The notes under the pieces were generated by a model. The model was not told the DNA's origin, searched no databases, and saw only the letters and a list, made by a program, of their open reading frames with translations. The position numbers and the translations under genes were made by a program. Shown here one piece after another: positions 43,445 through 53,968 of a stretch of 64,000 nt of DNA. Position 1 is the stretch's first letter; every line of letters begins with the position of its first letter. Origin of the DNA: Spirosoma sp. KUDC1026 (lineage in GTDB: Bacteria; Bacteroidota; Bacteroidia; Cytophagales; Spirosomataceae); NCBI RefSeq assembly GCF_013375035.1, contig NZ_CP056032.1, forward strand, positions 3,452,001 through 3,516,000, written 5' to 3'.

Positions 43445-45490
43445 ATGCCGAACCAACTCAGCTACGAAACCAGTCCTTACTTACTCCAGCACGCTAACAA
43501 TCCCGTCGATTGGTACCCGTGGGGCGAAGAAGCACTTAACAAAGCCATCGACGAAGACAAGCCCATTCTGGTCAGTATTGGGTATTCGGCCTGCCACTGG
43601 TGTCACGTAATGGAGCGGGAGTCGTTCGAGAAAGAGAACGTAGCGCGCGTGATGAATGAGAATTTCGTCTGCATCAAAGTCGATCGCGAAGAACGGCCCG
43701 ACGTGGATGCGATCTATATGGACTCGGTGCAGGCGATGGGCGTGCAGGGTGGCTGGCCGCTCAACGTCTTTTTGATGCCCGATGCCAAACCATTCTACGG
43801 CGTTACGTACCTGCCAACCCAGAACTGGGTGAACCTGCTCGCCAGTATCCGGTCGGCGTTTGATGAGCACCGGACCGACCTGGAACAGTCGGCAGACGGC
43901 TTTGCCCGCGAACTGAACCTGAGCGACGCCGAACGCTACGGCCTGACGCAGCAACCTCCTTTGGTCGATGCCGCTACGCTCGACGCTATGTACCGGAAAA
44001 TAGCGGTGAAGGCCGATGACGAGAAAGGCGGTATGCGCCGGGCGCCTAAATTTCCGATGCCCAGCATCTGGCGGTTTTTGCTGCGGTATCACGATGCGGC
44101 TTTATCGGCCGGAACGCCAGCGAACGATGCCTTGCACCAGGTAAAACTAACCCTGGACCGGATGGCGCTGGGCGGAATTTATGACCAGCTCGGCGGAGGG
44201 TTCGCGCGTTACTCGACCGACGCCGACTGGCTGGCTCCGCACTTCGAGAAAATGCTGTACGATAACGGCCAACTGCTGACGCTGTACGCCGAAGCGTACA
44301 GCCTGACGAAGAGTCCGCTCTATAAACATGTAGTCTATCAGACCATCCACTTCGCCCAGCGCGAACTGCTTAGTTCCGAAGGTGGCTTTTATTCGGCGCT
44401 TGATGCCGACAGCGAAGGGGTAGAAGGGAAGTTTTACACCTTTACGACGTCGGAACTGCGGGAAATTCTGGGTGAGGAGTACAACTGGTTTGCCCAACTG
44501 TATTCGGTTACCGAAGCGGGCAACTGGGAACATACCAATATTCTGCACCGGACCGAAAGCGACGAAGCTTTCGCTGAACGAATGGGCTGGACGCTGGCCG
44601 ATCTCAACCTGCGGCTCGACGCGACCCACGCCCGTTTACTGCGTGTACGGAACGAGCGCATCCGACCGGGGCTGGATGATAAAATCCTGTGTTCCTGGAA
44701 TGGGCTGATGCTGAAAGGGCTGGCGACAGCCTACCGGGTTTTTAACGAACCGGAATTTTTGACGCTGGCGCTTCGCCAGGCGTTTTTCCTGCTCAAAAAG
44801 ATGCGCGATAGCCGAAACGGTCGGCTTTGGCATACGTATAAAAACGGCCGGGCTCGTCAGGCGGGCTTCCTCGACGACTATGCCGCCGTGATCGACGGTC
44901 TGCTGGCTCTGTACCAGGCGACATTCACGGAAAGCTGGCTGACTGAAGCGGACCAACTGATGCAGTATGTCCTGGCCAATTTCACCGACGAACGTACCGA
45001 CGGTTCGGCCGACGCGCTGTTCTTTTTCACCGACAAAAATGGTGAAGAACTGATTGCCCGGCGAAAAGAGTTGTTCGATAATGTAATCCCGGCCTCCAAT
45101 TCTACGATGGCCGAAAACCTCTACGTACTGAGCCTGCTCCTGGAACGCCAGGGCTATGCCGACCGCGCCGACCAGATGCTGGGACAGATGCAGCCGCTGG
45201 TTCAGCAAAACGCTGACTACCTGACAAACTGGGCAGCCCAATACGCCCTTCGGCTGCGTCCTACTGCCGAGATCGCCATCGCCGGCCCCGACGCTGACGC
45301 CTACCGGGCCCAGCTGGACGCCGAGTTTTATCCCAACAAAGTCCTGTGCGGTACCACCGAACGTAGCGATCTGCCCCTTTTGCAACAACGTGGTCCCATC
45401 AACGGCCAGACCGCCGTCTACGTCTGCTATAACCGCGCCTGCCAGCTTCCCGTTACGAGCGTGGAGGAGGTTTGGAAGGGAATGAAATAA
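43445..45490 (+). CDS. YyaL/DUF255-type thioredoxin-domain protein
   Basis: 681 residues from ATG 43445 ([20 protein letters not shown]), the conserved family start. The N-terminal thioredoxin-like domain has [15 protein letters not shown] with a CHWC pair. The middle and C-terminal parts form an (alpha/alpha)6 barrel like that of N-acylglucosamine epimerases: [53 protein letters not shown]. Human SPATA20 is related. The reaction is unknown. Cytoplasmic. A long inverted repeat follows. Confidence 0.93.
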   Translation: MPNQLSYETSPYLLQHANNPVDWYPWGEEALNKAIDEDKPILVSIGYSACHWCHVMERESFEKENVARVMNENFVCIKVDREERPDVDAIYMDSVQAMGVQGGWPLNVFLMPDAKPFYGVTYLPTQNWVNLLASIRSAFDEHRTDLEQSADGFARELNLSDAERYGLTQQPPLVDAATLDAMYRKIAVKADDEKGGMRRAPKFPMPSIWRFLLRYHDAALSAGTPANDALHQVKLTLDRMALGGIYDQLGGGFARYSTDADWLAPHFEKMLYDNGQLLTLYAEAYSLTKSPLYKHVVYQTIHFAQRELLSSEGGFYSALDADSEGVEGKFYTFTTSELREILGEEYNWFAQLYSVTEAGNWEHTNILHRTESDEAFAERMGWTLADLNLRLDATHARLLRVRNERIRPGLDDKILCSWNGLMLKGLATAYRVFNEPEFLTLALRQAFFLLKKMRDSRNGRLWHTYKNGRARQAGFLDDYAAVIDGLLALYQATFTESWLTEADQLMQYVLANFTDERTDGSADALFFFTDKNGEELIARRKELFDNVIPASNSTMAENLYVLSLLLERQGYADRADQMLGQMQPLVQQNADYLTNWAAQYALRLRPTAEIAIAGPDADAYRAQLDAEFYPNKVLCGTTERSDLPLLQQRGPINGQTAVYVCYNRACQLPVTSVEEVWKGMK

Positions 45491-45503
45491 AAAATTGGAA
45501 CAA

Positions 45504-45582
45504 GGAGAAAGGATGAAATGAAGTAAGGAATAAGAAGGATGTTGCAAAGTCCTTGTTCCTTGCTCCATTTCATCCTTTCTCC
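45504..45582. terminator. Bidirectional stem-loop between convergent genes
   Basis: GGAGAAAGGATGAAATG (45504-45520) pairs perfectly with CATTTCATCCTTTCTCC (45566-45582); inner GGAACAAGG / CCTTGTTCC can also pair. It lies between the YyaL-type and YjbQ genes. Confidence 0.75.
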
Positions 45583-45586
45583 GATT

Positions 45587-46012
45587 TTATTTTTCTCCCC
45601 ACGCCGTTACAACCAGGGTTCGGCGGCCGCCGTGGTCGCGGTGTTCGCCGAGGTAGATACCCTGCCAGGTGCCGAGGTTGAGACGACCGTCGGTAATGGG
45701 AATCGTGACCGAATGGCCCAGCATGGCGGCTTTCAGGTGGGCTGGCATATCGTCTGATCCTTCATAGTTGTGCTGATAATAGGGTGCATTCTCGGGGACA
45801 GCTTTGTTGAAATAACGTTCAAAATCACCCCGCACCGTTGAATCCGCATTTTCATTGATAGCCAGACTGGCAGAGGTGTGCTGGATGAATACGTGCAGTA
45901 TCCCCGCCTTAATTTGCTGGAGGTCCGAAAATTCACGCTCAATAATTCTGGTGATCAGATGGAAGCCGCGCGGAAAGGCAGGAAGCTGGAGAGTGTGCTG
46001 ATAAACAGGCAT
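45587..46012 (-). CDS. YjbQ/UPF0047 family protein
   Basis: 141 residues. Family motifs are AGILHVFIQHTSASLAINEN, DVRGDFE-like TVRGDFERYF, YEGSDDMPAHLKAAMLG, LGTWQGIYLGEHRDHGGRR. Conserved histidines and the arginine at the end form a metal/phosphate site. Relatives show weak thiamine phosphate synthase activity, but the real role is unclear. Full length and well conserved. Confidence 0.93.
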   Translation of the reverse strand: MPVYQHTLQLPAFPRGFHLITRIIEREFSDLQQIKAGILHVFIQHTSASLAINENADSTVRGDFERYFNKAVPENAPYYQHNYEGSDDMPAHLKAAMLGHSVTIPITDGRLNLGTWQGIYLGEHRDHGGRRTLVVTAWGEK

Positions 46013-46373
46013 AGCTGAAGTTTGGTAATACTCCTGTCAGGAAAATAGTTAAGTCAGTTAAGTATAATAACTCGCGCATGACCAGCAGGTTTAGCATAAA
46101 AGTACCCACCGTAACAGGGTCGGTGAGGGGGCAATGGCGTTTTATTTACGTTCGTAAATGTGTATTTTTCGGATCAAAATAAAACGTTGCTGTCCGGCCC
46201 GATGCAGATAAGTAAATCTTTCTGACTGGTAAGTGGGTAGCATTTTTCCATCGTAACCCATATCATGTTTGGTAACACAACTACGCTACGCTTTCCTGAT
46301 CAACCACCGATAACACCCTTATCGCGGCCTGTTGAACTCATTTCGCCAGATTTTTCACTGATGTGTTGGGGCC
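46013..46373. other. Intergenic region upstream of the hybrid sensor, with a palindrome
   Basis: No gene seen. ATTTACG-TT-CGTAAAT (46144-46159) is a 7-bp-arm palindrome, about 215 bases before the sensor start; it could be an operator. Nothing else is evident. Confidence 0.4.
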
Positions 46374-49300
46374 ATGAGTAAGCAGAGCTGGTATACTAGG
46401 CCGGTTTCCGTACAGGAGAGCAAATTTGGCCGGTGTCGGGTACCGATGGCTGGTCTCCTGTGGCTTTTCTGGTTGATGAGTCAGGCGGCTGCTCCGCCCG
46501 TAATTAAACAGTTCGACCGAATCTCCGTACGGGAAGGCTTGTCGAACAATTCGGTTCATTGTATGCTGCAGGACCGCGAAGGGTTTATGTGGTTCGGTAC
46601 CAACGATGGACTGAATAAGTACGATGGCTACACGTTTACAGTGTTTCAGCCTGACCCGAACAATCCTGCTCGTAGTTTGCAGAACAACCGGATCCTCGCC
46701 CTGCGTGAAGACCGGAAAAACCGTCTGTGGGCCGTAACGCAGGGAGGAGGACTGCACGAAATCAACAAGCAGACAGGTCAGGTGACACCCCACCCGATTC
46801 AGGCCCGGAATGCGCACCGCTGGAATAATCAGGTTGCCATTTACGAAGACCGGGCGGGGTATCTGTGGGTTAGTACGTTCAACGGACTGGCCCGTTACGA
46901 GCCGGATCGGCATCATTTTGTCCTCTACCCCGTGCCGCAGGTCGACATGCAGGTCAAAACCGTATTCGAAGACAGGCAGAGCCGGCTTTGGGTTGGTACG
47001 TCCTACGGCTTATTTCAGTTGAGTCGGGAAACCGGAAAATACACGTTGGTACCGTGGACCGAAGACGCGCAGCAACCCGTTGTCAATGCGTTCTGTCTGG
47101 ATAAAAACGATCGACTCTGGCTGGGTTCCATGGGGCAGGGGCTGCTGGAGCTTGATCTGAACGACCCGGCTCCCCGGCCCCGGCGGTTTAACCCCGGAAA
47201 CCGGATCAGCCCGTACGTGTTTCTGAACGCGGTGCACTGCGACGACCAGGGCAACGTCTGGGTAGGAACAACGGAAGGACTGCATCAGGTGGACCCCGTC
47301 CAGCAGCGGGTCGTCACGTACAGCACCGGCTCGGGGTCGAAAAATGATCTGAGCAGTGCCAGTGCGCAGGCCATTTACCACGACCGGGCGGGAACACTGT
47401 GGGTTGCCACCAATAACGGGATCAATCGGCAGACAACCTCGGCCAAGCCCTTTGTTACGTATCAGGTAAAACCTGGCCTGGGCGAAACGAGTCTGCTGGC
47501 AAACCGCGTTAGTGCCCTGCTGCTTGATGCCCGGAATCAACTGTGGATCAGTAATCATTATGATGTTTACCGGAAGGACGCAGCGCAGCCTGCCCGGCAG
47601 ATTTCACCCGATCGGTTACGGTCAAGCCCGCAGAGCCTGAACTACGTCCTTAACTTCCTGCCTGATGGAACGAAGGGTATCTGGCTGGGGAGCACGAAGG
47701 GAATCCTGCAGTTTGACAACGCAACGAATAACTATACGCTGTACCCGTCCGACATCTGGGTGCAACTGATGTCGCGGCACGGATCAGGCCCGATCTGGAT
47801 CGGGGGCGATGGGGGTATTGCCGCCTTTGATCCGGTAACGAAACAATACACGTACTATAAATACGATCCGGCTAATCCGGTGGGAATACCTGATCGGTTT
47901 GTGTACGCCCTGCTGGCCAGCCGATCGGGCCACGTATGGGTAGCCGTAAATGGCAAAGGCATTAGTCGGCTTGATCCCAAAACAGGCCGGTTTACGCATT
48001 ATCTGGCCAGTACTACTCCTGGTCATCTCAATAACTCAGAGGTACTGACGTTTTTCGAAGATCAATCAGGGGTGCTTTGGGTTGGTACAAATCAGGGTGG
48101 TCTCAATCGCTTCGATCCGCAAACAGGCCGGTTTTCCTACGTAACAACGCGGGATGGCCTGCCCAGCAATCGCATCGTAGGTATTCAGAGCGACAAGGAA
48201 GGGCGGTTGTGGCTGAGCACCAACCGGGGCCTTTGCCGTTACGATCCGCGTAAACATACGGTGCAGAATTATACCATGAGCAACGGCCTGCCCAGTAATG
48301 ATTTCCTGGAAAATGCCGTCCTCCGTCAGCAGAATCGACTGTATTTTGGCACCCAGAACGGACTGGTTCATTTCAACACCGACAGCATTCGGGCGGACAT
48401 GCGGCCCTTTCCGGTGTACATCACCGGTTTTAAAGTGCTGGATAACAGCCGACCCGTAACCACAAGCGTAACAGAGCTGCGTTACAACGAGAACTTTCTG
48501 GCCTTTGAATTTGTGGCGCTGACTTATGTGCTGCCCGAGCAATGCCGGTACGCGTATCAACTCGTTGGAGTCGATAAAGACTGGGTGCAGAGCGGGAACC
48601 GCCGGTTTGCCAACTACCCTAATCTGGACCCTGGCACATACACATTCCAGGTGAAAGCCGCGAACAGTGATGGCGTGTGGGCCGCAAAACCTGCCGTGTT
48701 CCAGATCGTTATCAGGCCGCCCTGGTGGCAAACCTGGTGGGCGTATCTACTGTATGCGCTGGTGATTGTTGCTGCCGTATATGCCTATCTGCGCGACCAG
48801 ACCCGCCGTATCCGGCAGCAGCAGAAGGCCGAGCAGCTCAAGAAACTCGACGAAATCAAAACCCGGCTGTTCACGAACATTACCCACGAGTTTCGGACAC
48901 CCTTGTCGCTCATTATTTCACCCGTTCAGCAACTGCTGGGCGACAACCAGCTGGATGCCGATGCCAACCGTAAGCTCGGGCTGATTCAGCGTAATGCCCG
49001 GCAGTTGCTTCGACTCATCAACCAGGTGCTGGACCTGTCAAAGCTGGAAACCAACCTGATGACAGTGGCACTGCAGCGGGGGGATGTACAGGAATACGTT
49101 GGGTTACTGGTCGACACGTTCTCGTCGGCTACGGAACAGAAGGGAGTTGCGCTTACTTACCGGGCATCGGTTGGAGAAAGGGAATGGCTGTTCGACGCCG
49201 ACAAATGGGAGAAAATCCTGACAAATCTGCTGGCGAACGCTCTGAAGTTTACTGAACAAGAAGGCAAGATTACCGTAACACTGGCGGTTGAAGGGGTGGC

Positions 49301-50393
49301 CGGTACACCGGCCGAAGCGCATATCACAATTAGTGATACCGGTATTGGTATTTCACCGACGTATCTGCCGCACATTTTTGATCGGTTCTATCAGGTCGAT
49401 GATTCCGCGACTCGTGCGTACGGGGGAACGGGGATCGGGCTGGCGCTCGTGAAGGAACTGACCGAATTGATTGGCGGAACCATTCAGGTCAGCAGCGAAC
49501 TGGGAGTAGGCACTACGTTTAAGCTGCGGTTACCGATCCTGGTGCCAACCGGCGCGGAAGAACCGGTATCAACAATGCTCGATCCGGCCACTAAAATTCC
49601 CGACGTGCCCTACGGCGAAATCTCCCGGCAGACCGCTGTGGAAACGGGGCCGCTTATTCTCGTGGTAGAAGATAGCACCGACCTGCGGGAGTTTATCGTT
49701 AGTGAACTGAGCAATCAGTACCGTGTAATCAGTGCTGATAACGGCCTGGACGGCTGGGAGCTGGTTCAGGCAGAGCTGCCGGATGTGGTGATTTCGGATG
49801 TAATGATGCCCCGGATGAGTGGCATTGAACTGACGGAACGTATTAAAACCACGCCCCTGACGGCCCATATCGCCGTATTGCTACTGACAGCCCGTACGGC
49901 TCATGACAGCGTGATGGATGGCCTGCAGAAAGGCGCCAACGAGTATATGGCCAAGCCCTTCAATCTGGAGGAACTTGAGGTGCGCCTTCGGAACATGCTG
50001 ACTCAGCAGCAGCGGCTTCGCGAGCAGTTCCGAACTCAGTTGACGCTGATCGACTCCCCCGAAGAACGGCAGGAACCCGAAGACGATTTCCTGAAACGGG
50101 TATATGCCATTCTGGAGAAAGCGCTGGATTCGTCCATAAGTGTTACGTCGCTGGCTCAGCAGCTAGACACAACCCCAAGAACTCTGAATCGAAAACTGGA
50201 TAGCCTCGTGCAACTTTCGTCAGCCGATGTGATCCGGCAGTATAAACTTCGCCGGGCGGGTGAGTTACTCAAAAAAGGTCATTCCATAACGGATGTTACC
50301 TATATGACCGGTTTTAAAAGTACATCACACTTTTCCACGCTCTTTAAAGGACTTTACCAGAAAACCCCGACCCAGTTTCTGGACACAGAGTAG
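46374..50393 (+). CDS. Hybrid two-component sensor/regulator (HTCS) with propeller, kinase, receiver and AraC parts
   Basis: 1339 residues. A signal or membrane helix is near residues 25-41. About 14 propeller repeats (VWVGTNQGGLNRFDP, LWLSTNRGLCRYDP type) run to about 700, then a Y_Y_Y domain, a membrane helix near 785-805 (WWAYLLYALVIVAAVYAYL), HisKA with phospho-acceptor H838 (NITHEFRTPL), an HATPase (TGIGISPTYLPHIFDRFY), a receiver with D1142 (ISDVMMPRMSG), and an AraC-type HTH at the end. In gut Bacteroidota such proteins sense glycan fragments and switch on susCD loci. No susCD or glycanase gene follows here, so its target is unknown. Confidence 0.95.
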   Translation: MSKQSWYTRPVSVQESKFGRCRVPMAGLLWLFWLMSQAAAPPVIKQFDRISVREGLSNNSVHCMLQDREGFMWFGTNDGLNKYDGYTFTVFQPDPNNPARSLQNNRILALREDRKNRLWAVTQGGGLHEINKQTGQVTPHPIQARNAHRWNNQVAIYEDRAGYLWVSTFNGLARYEPDRHHFVLYPVPQVDMQVKTVFEDRQSRLWVGTSYGLFQLSRETGKYTLVPWTEDAQQPVVNAFCLDKNDRLWLGSMGQGLLELDLNDPAPRPRRFNPGNRISPYVFLNAVHCDDQGNVWVGTTEGLHQVDPVQQRVVTYSTGSGSKNDLSSASAQAIYHDRAGTLWVATNNGINRQTTSAKPFVTYQVKPGLGETSLLANRVSALLLDARNQLWISNHYDVYRKDAAQPARQISPDRLRSSPQSLNYVLNFLPDGTKGIWLGSTKGILQFDNATNNYTLYPSDIWVQLMSRHGSGPIWIGGDGGIAAFDPVTKQYTYYKYDPANPVGIPDRFVYALLASRSGHVWVAVNGKGISRLDPKTGRFTHYLASTTPGHLNNSEVLTFFEDQSGVLWVGTNQGGLNRFDPQTGRFSYVTTRDGLPSNRIVGIQSDKEGRLWLSTNRGLCRYDPRKHTVQNYTMSNGLPSNDFLENAVLRQQNRLYFGTQNGLVHFNTDSIRADMRPFPVYITGFKVLDNSRPVTTSVTELRYNENFLAFEFVALTYVLPEQCRYAYQLVGVDKDWVQSGNRRFANYPNLDPGTYTFQVKAANSDGVWAAKPAVFQIVIRPPWWQTWWAYLLYALVIVAAVYAYLRDQTRRIRQQQKAEQLKKLDEIKTRLFTNITHEFRTPLSLIISPVQQLLGDNQLDADANRKLGLIQRNARQLLRLINQVLDLSKLETNLMTVALQRGDVQEYVGLLVDTFSSATEQKGVALTYRASVGEREWLFDADKWEKILTNLLANALKFTEQEGKITVTLAVEGVAGTPAEAHITISDTGIGISPTYLPHIFDRFYQVDDSATRAYGGTGIGLALVKELTELIGGTIQVSSELGVGTTFKLRLPILVPTGAEEPVSTMLDPATKIPDVPYGEISRQTAVETGPLILVVEDSTDLREFIVSELSNQYRVISADNGLDGWELVQAELPDVVISDVMMPRMSGIELTERIKTTPLTAHIAVLLLTARTAHDSVMDGLQKGANEYMAKPFNLEELEVRLRNMLTQQQRLREQFRTQLTLIDSPEERQEPEDDFLKRVYAILEKALDSSISVTSLAQQLDTTPRTLNRKLDSLVQLSSADVIRQYKLRRAGELLKKGHSITDVTYMTGFKSTSHFSTLFKGLYQKTPTQFLDTE

Positions 50394-50810
50394 TCAATTT
50401 CCCGCTGATCAGGAACTTATTTCTGAAAACACTGGCGCTCAGTTAGAAAGAAATGCAGGGATAATAGTCAGCGATTGTCCATCCTAGAAGCTCTTTCAGT
50501 AAACAGCAGTAGGCCAAATTTACTAAGCGGTGTGCTTATAACGCACCAAAACAGCACTTTAGGTGACGAATTTAGGGTGCTTTGTAAACAATTCAGTAGA
50601 CAAAGTAGTCTCAAAATCAGCTTATAAGACAGAAATTAGCTTCATATCATACTATTTATTAACTTAAAGTAAGATAAGATTGTATTTAACGTATTATTAT
50701 GTTGTTACATTAAATGTATAAACAATTTATAAGGCAACGAATAGTTACTTGTAAGTTTCTCGTTTATCTTTGCGTCAACATAATGGATACAATCTCCATT
50801 TGGTACACCG
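50394..50810. other. AT-rich intergenic region before the ECF sigma gene
   Basis: 417 bases without a protein-like frame. The last 200 bases are strongly AT-rich and contain a -7-like box (50765-50772). Nothing else recognised. Confidence 0.5.
50765..50772 (+). promoter_or_regulatory. Candidate -7 box for the ECF sigma gene
   Basis: TATCTTTG matches TAnnTTTG exactly, 38 bases before ATG 50811. No clear -33 box. Confidence 0.45.
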
Positions 50811-51371
50811 ATGAAAAAGGAAAAACTGAAACAGGCAGACGAGCAATTGGTTGCCAACTATCAGGAGACAAACGACGACGAGTACTTTGAGATGCTTTAC
50901 AGCCGCTACGTAGGCAAAGTTTATCAGAAGTGTTTATCGATGACCAAAGATTCAGAAGCGGCTGAAGATTTTACGCAGGATATTTTCATCAAGGTGTTCA
51001 GTAAAATGAATACCTTTCAGCAGCGCTCTAAATTTTCGACTTGGTTATACTCTATTTCGCATCACTATTGTCTGGATCAGCTGCGGGTTGGCAAACGGCT
51101 GACTACCGAGACCCTGGCCGATGATCTGGTCGATCATATTTCGGATGCCGACGGGGGGGACGATGTAGAAACCAAATTGCGGGATATGGGTAAGCTGATG
51201 GAAGGCATTCCGATCGAAGAAGTTCAGCTGCTGCAGTTAAAATACGAACAGGGTGTCTCGATCAGGGAGATCGCCGAGCGCTATCACCTGACCGAAAGCG
51301 CGGTGAAAATGAGGCTTAAGCGCACCCGCGATAAGCTGTATGACCGGTATGCGAGTTACCATCAGGAATAA
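50811..51371 (+). CDS. ECF-type RNA polymerase sigma factor
   Basis: 186 residues. Region 2 is visible in YFEMLYSRYVGKVYQKCLSM, DFTQDIFIKVFSKMNTFQ and FSTWLYSISHHYCLDQLR. Region 4 is ILxLKYxQGxSxREIAE-like, here LLQLKYEQGVSIREIAERYH and TESAVKMRLKRTRDKLYDRY. No anti-sigma factor gene follows, which is unusual for ECF factors; in this phylum some lack one. It may be linked to the upstream sensor, but the 417-bp gap and separate promoter make that uncertain. Confidence 0.93.
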   Translation: MKKEKLKQADEQLVANYQETNDDEYFEMLYSRYVGKVYQKCLSMTKDSEAAEDFTQDIFIKVFSKMNTFQQRSKFSTWLYSISHHYCLDQLRVGKRLTTETLADDLVDHISDADGGDDVETKLRDMGKLMEGIPIEEVQLLQLKYEQGVSIREIAERYHLTESAVKMRLKRTRDKLYDRYASYHQE

Positions 51372-51421
51372 AAAATAGCGTCAGAGGGTGTGACCAGCAG
51401 GCCAAATACTCGTCTACAAAT

Positions 51422-51460
51422 AAAAAGCGCCCGAAACTACTGTAGTTTCGGGCGCTTTTT
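51422..51460. terminator. Bidirectional terminator
   Basis: Perfect 19-bp arms AAAAAGCGCCCGAAACTAC and its complement with one base between, ending in a T-run on both strands. It lies between the convergent sigma and haloperoxidase-like genes. Confidence 0.92.
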
Positions 51461-51497
51461 ATTTGTAAGCGGCTACCAGTAAATTTTTGATAATTGC

Positions 51498-53045
51498 TTA
51501 ATTACCAGCGCCGTCAGCTTTGCTGCGGGCGATGGCATACGCACCAATTTTCTGGCCGTGCTCCAACCCGACCGTGCAGTCGAAACGGTAATGAATCAGG
51601 CCATAAATCCGCGACACTGATGCTTCCTGGGCACCGGCCGCAAATTCAGCCGTCCGGTCCGGGAACAAAGAGCTTAAAACAGCCGCAGCTGCTCCCGAAA
51701 ATGTCGAATGTCCGGACGTATACGACGGAAAGTTCGGTAGGCCAACGGAAGTTTTAACGCCAAACTGCTGCGGGCGAGGGTAATAATAATAGTATTTCGC
51801 ATCCCAGCAGGCAATACCCGCGTCCATGAGTGCCGTGCCGACCAGCGCCAGGGTCCGGGCCATGCGTACTTCACTGAACTGAGCATCGTGACCCGCGTTG
51901 GCGGCCGTGCGGTGCCAGTGCCCGGGTGGGGTGTAGCTACCCGCCCCATCCGACCAATAATTGGCGATACGTGCCTGCTCCCGCGTCTGACTCCGGTTGA
52001 TCTGTTTTAATTCGTCCAGACTCTGGGTGAATTCGGCACTGTTGAGCGCTGGTGGCGGACCCGGCCGCAGGCTGATCATGGTCGCTTTGTCGAAGTTCCA
52101 GGGCTGCACGTTCACGTAGTTAGGTAGCATGGGAGGCCGCAGAGGAGCTTCCTGACTAACCCATACCTCGCTCAGACCACGTTCCTGGGCTTTCTTGATC
52201 ATGTCGACTGTGACGGTCTGGTTATTTGCCGCGCTCATACCATCTGTTCTGGCCCGGCCCATCACTTTGGCCGCTACGCCGTTACCCAGTGCCAGCCCGG
52301 CAGTCAGATCGCTCTGCACGTTCATGCCGGCCCAGAGCCTGCTATCACGGTGTTCGGCCAGTTTGGCATCCAGGTACGCTACTTCACCGGGGAACATTGC
52401 TTTCAGAATAGTTGCCGATGCGGCAGCGACAACGGCATCTTCCGACGGGTAGCTGGGCAGACCGCTGACGGGGAACGCCGGTTTGATACTGGCATCGATC
52501 TGGCTGGGCGCCATCCGGTTGTACGTAAATTTGTAGTTCCAGGTGGCCACCAGCGCATCGTACTGCGCTACGCTCAGGTAGGCCAGCGCCCGGGCTGAGT
52601 AAGGCGGGTTCGCAAACGGAAACCGGGGATCGGCCAACGGGTTAGCGGCATCCGGAACGGGATATTTTCCGTCGGGAGTTGAGGCAGGGGGCACATTATA
52701 CCGCGCACACAGTTCCCGGGCAATCTCGTTCCAGCGGTAAACCGCGCCGGAACTCCAGTAAGTAACAGCATCTTTCTGCGTTCCGCTAAAGGAAGCCGAC
52801 TGTTGTTTCAGGCTGGCCAGTTCGGCCTGATAGTCGGACGAGTTTACGCTGGCTGGTGCTGCCAGCGTCACTTCTGTCGGCGTGGTCAGGATATACGTTT
52901 TCCAGCTGCCAGCCTGCGCGTCGATACTGGCAGGCTGATACGCCGAGCGCTCGGGCTCATTGATGCTCTTGCTGCAGGAAATAATTAAAACGGTCAGGCT
53001 GAGCAAGGCACTTCCCAGAACCGATAAGGAAACTTTATTTTTCAT
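51498..53045 (-). CDS. Vanadium-haloperoxidase/PAP2-family lipoprotein
   Basis: 515 residues from ATG 53045 (MKNKVSLSVLGSALLSL); eight residues upstream are possible but would remove a clean signal peptide. The lipobox ends in IISC. The PAP2/vanadate site is visible in the last 100 residues: YPRPQQFGV (arginine), PSYTSGHSTFSGAAAAVL (GH), and SRIYGLIHYRFD (arginine and histidine). The family includes vanadium haloperoxidases and acid phosphatases; which one cannot be told. It is the last gene of an operon with the outer-membrane protein and TonB receptor genes. Confidence 0.85.
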   Translation of the reverse strand: MKNKVSLSVLGSALLSLTVLIISCSKSINEPERSAYQPASIDAQAGSWKTYILTTPTEVTLAAPASVNSSDYQAELASLKQQSASFSGTQKDAVTYWSSGAVYRWNEIARELCARYNVPPASTPDGKYPVPDAANPLADPRFPFANPPYSARALAYLSVAQYDALVATWNYKFTYNRMAPSQIDASIKPAFPVSGLPSYPSEDAVVAAASATILKAMFPGEVAYLDAKLAEHRDSRLWAGMNVQSDLTAGLALGNGVAAKVMGRARTDGMSAANNQTVTVDMIKKAQERGLSEVWVSQEAPLRPPMLPNYVNVQPWNFDKATMISLRPGPPPALNSAEFTQSLDELKQINRSQTREQARIANYWSDGAGSYTPPGHWHRTAANAGHDAQFSEVRMARTLALVGTALMDAGIACWDAKYYYYYPRPQQFGVKTSVGLPNFPSYTSGHSTFSGAAAAVLSSLFPDRTAEFAAGAQEASVSRIYGLIHYRFDCTVGLEHGQKIGAYAIARSKADGAGN

Positions 53046-53065
53046 GGCGTTTGGCAGAGGAACGA

Positions 53066-53947
53066 TCAAAGACGGAATAAATACAGGAGACCCACGGTGT
53101 AACTGGTGCTTTGCCCAACGTTCTGCCCATCGACCACGTACCCCACACGGGCGTTGACACCGATGTTACGGGGCTGGAATTTACCGTACCAGCCTACCGA
53201 TGTAGCCTGCATATTGTTGGTCGGGAACGGCATATCGTTCCGCCGGATGTAATCGCCGTTGAGGCAGGCAGTACGTTCCGCCCACACCTCCGTTTGCCAG
53301 GTCCGGCGCAGTACGCCCATTCGTAGTCCGGCGTCATACACGTTGGGTACGTGAACCTGGTTGGTATTATACACCCGGTCGTCGGCCTGGTAAGCATCCC
53401 GGTCGATCCGGATGTTACTGCGCCAGCCATAACTACCATGCGCCGTCACGTACAGACCGGTTTTGGGCTGTTTGTAGCTGGCCAGCAGGCGGCCGGTGGC
53501 GGTGCGGCACTGCATACCAATCGACATGGGCATAAAGTCAGCTACGTAGGTACCGAGTGGAATTGACGCACCAACGATACCGTTTAGTGAAAAGCCGCCT
53601 ATCTTCACGGCCTTCACCTTAATCCAGGCCGACAGGTCCTGAATACCACGCTGTCCCATCAGGTTACCCGCGCTGGCTTCGGTCCAGACGTAGGGTAGAC
53701 TAAGAATAAGGTTGACCCGGTTGGTAATACCGATGGCTGGCATGACCATGGCACTTTTGGTGGTAAGCGTACCAATGTTCAGGTTTTCACGCTTGAGTGA
53801 GTTTTCCCAGTACTGATTCCAGGAATTTTGCGTGTACATACCTGCCACGCAAACTGATCCTTTGCTCATGTAAATGGCGTCGTGGGGCATCTGCGCCTGA
53901 CTGATGAGCGGCAGTAGAATGAGGAAAGACGCTAGAAGTGGTTTCAT
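53066..53947 (-). CDS. Outer-membrane beta-barrel protein
   Basis: 293 residues with a signal peptide (MKPLLASFLILLPLISQAQ). The body alternates strands and ends in an aromatic residue pattern (TVGLLYLFRL). It recalls the transporter-type barrels of the phenol-degradation MetA family (GITNRVNLILSLPYVW, VNARVGYVVDGQNVG). Function unknown. It sits between the receptor gene (21 bp gap) and the haloperoxidase-like gene (20 bp gap), so all three are probably one transcript. Confidence 0.8.
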   Translation of the reverse strand: MKPLLASFLILLPLISQAQMPHDAIYMSKGSVCVAGMYTQNSWNQYWENSLKRENLNIGTLTTKSAMVMPAIGITNRVNLILSLPYVWTEASAGNLMGQRGIQDLSAWIKVKAVKIGGFSLNGIVGASIPLGTYVADFMPMSIGMQCRTATGRLLASYKQPKTGLYVTAHGSYGWRSNIRIDRDAYQADDRVYNTNQVHVPNVYDAGLRMGVLRRTWQTEVWAERTACLNGDYIRRNDMPFPTNNMQATSVGWYGKFQPRNIGVNARVGYVVDGQNVGQSTSYTVGLLYLFRL

Positions 53948-53968
53948 TCGAAGCTAGTAATGAGAGGA

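Noticed and set aside
44636-45568. Minus-strand frame of 310 codons
   Set aside because: Antisense to the YyaL-type gene with strong family motifs.
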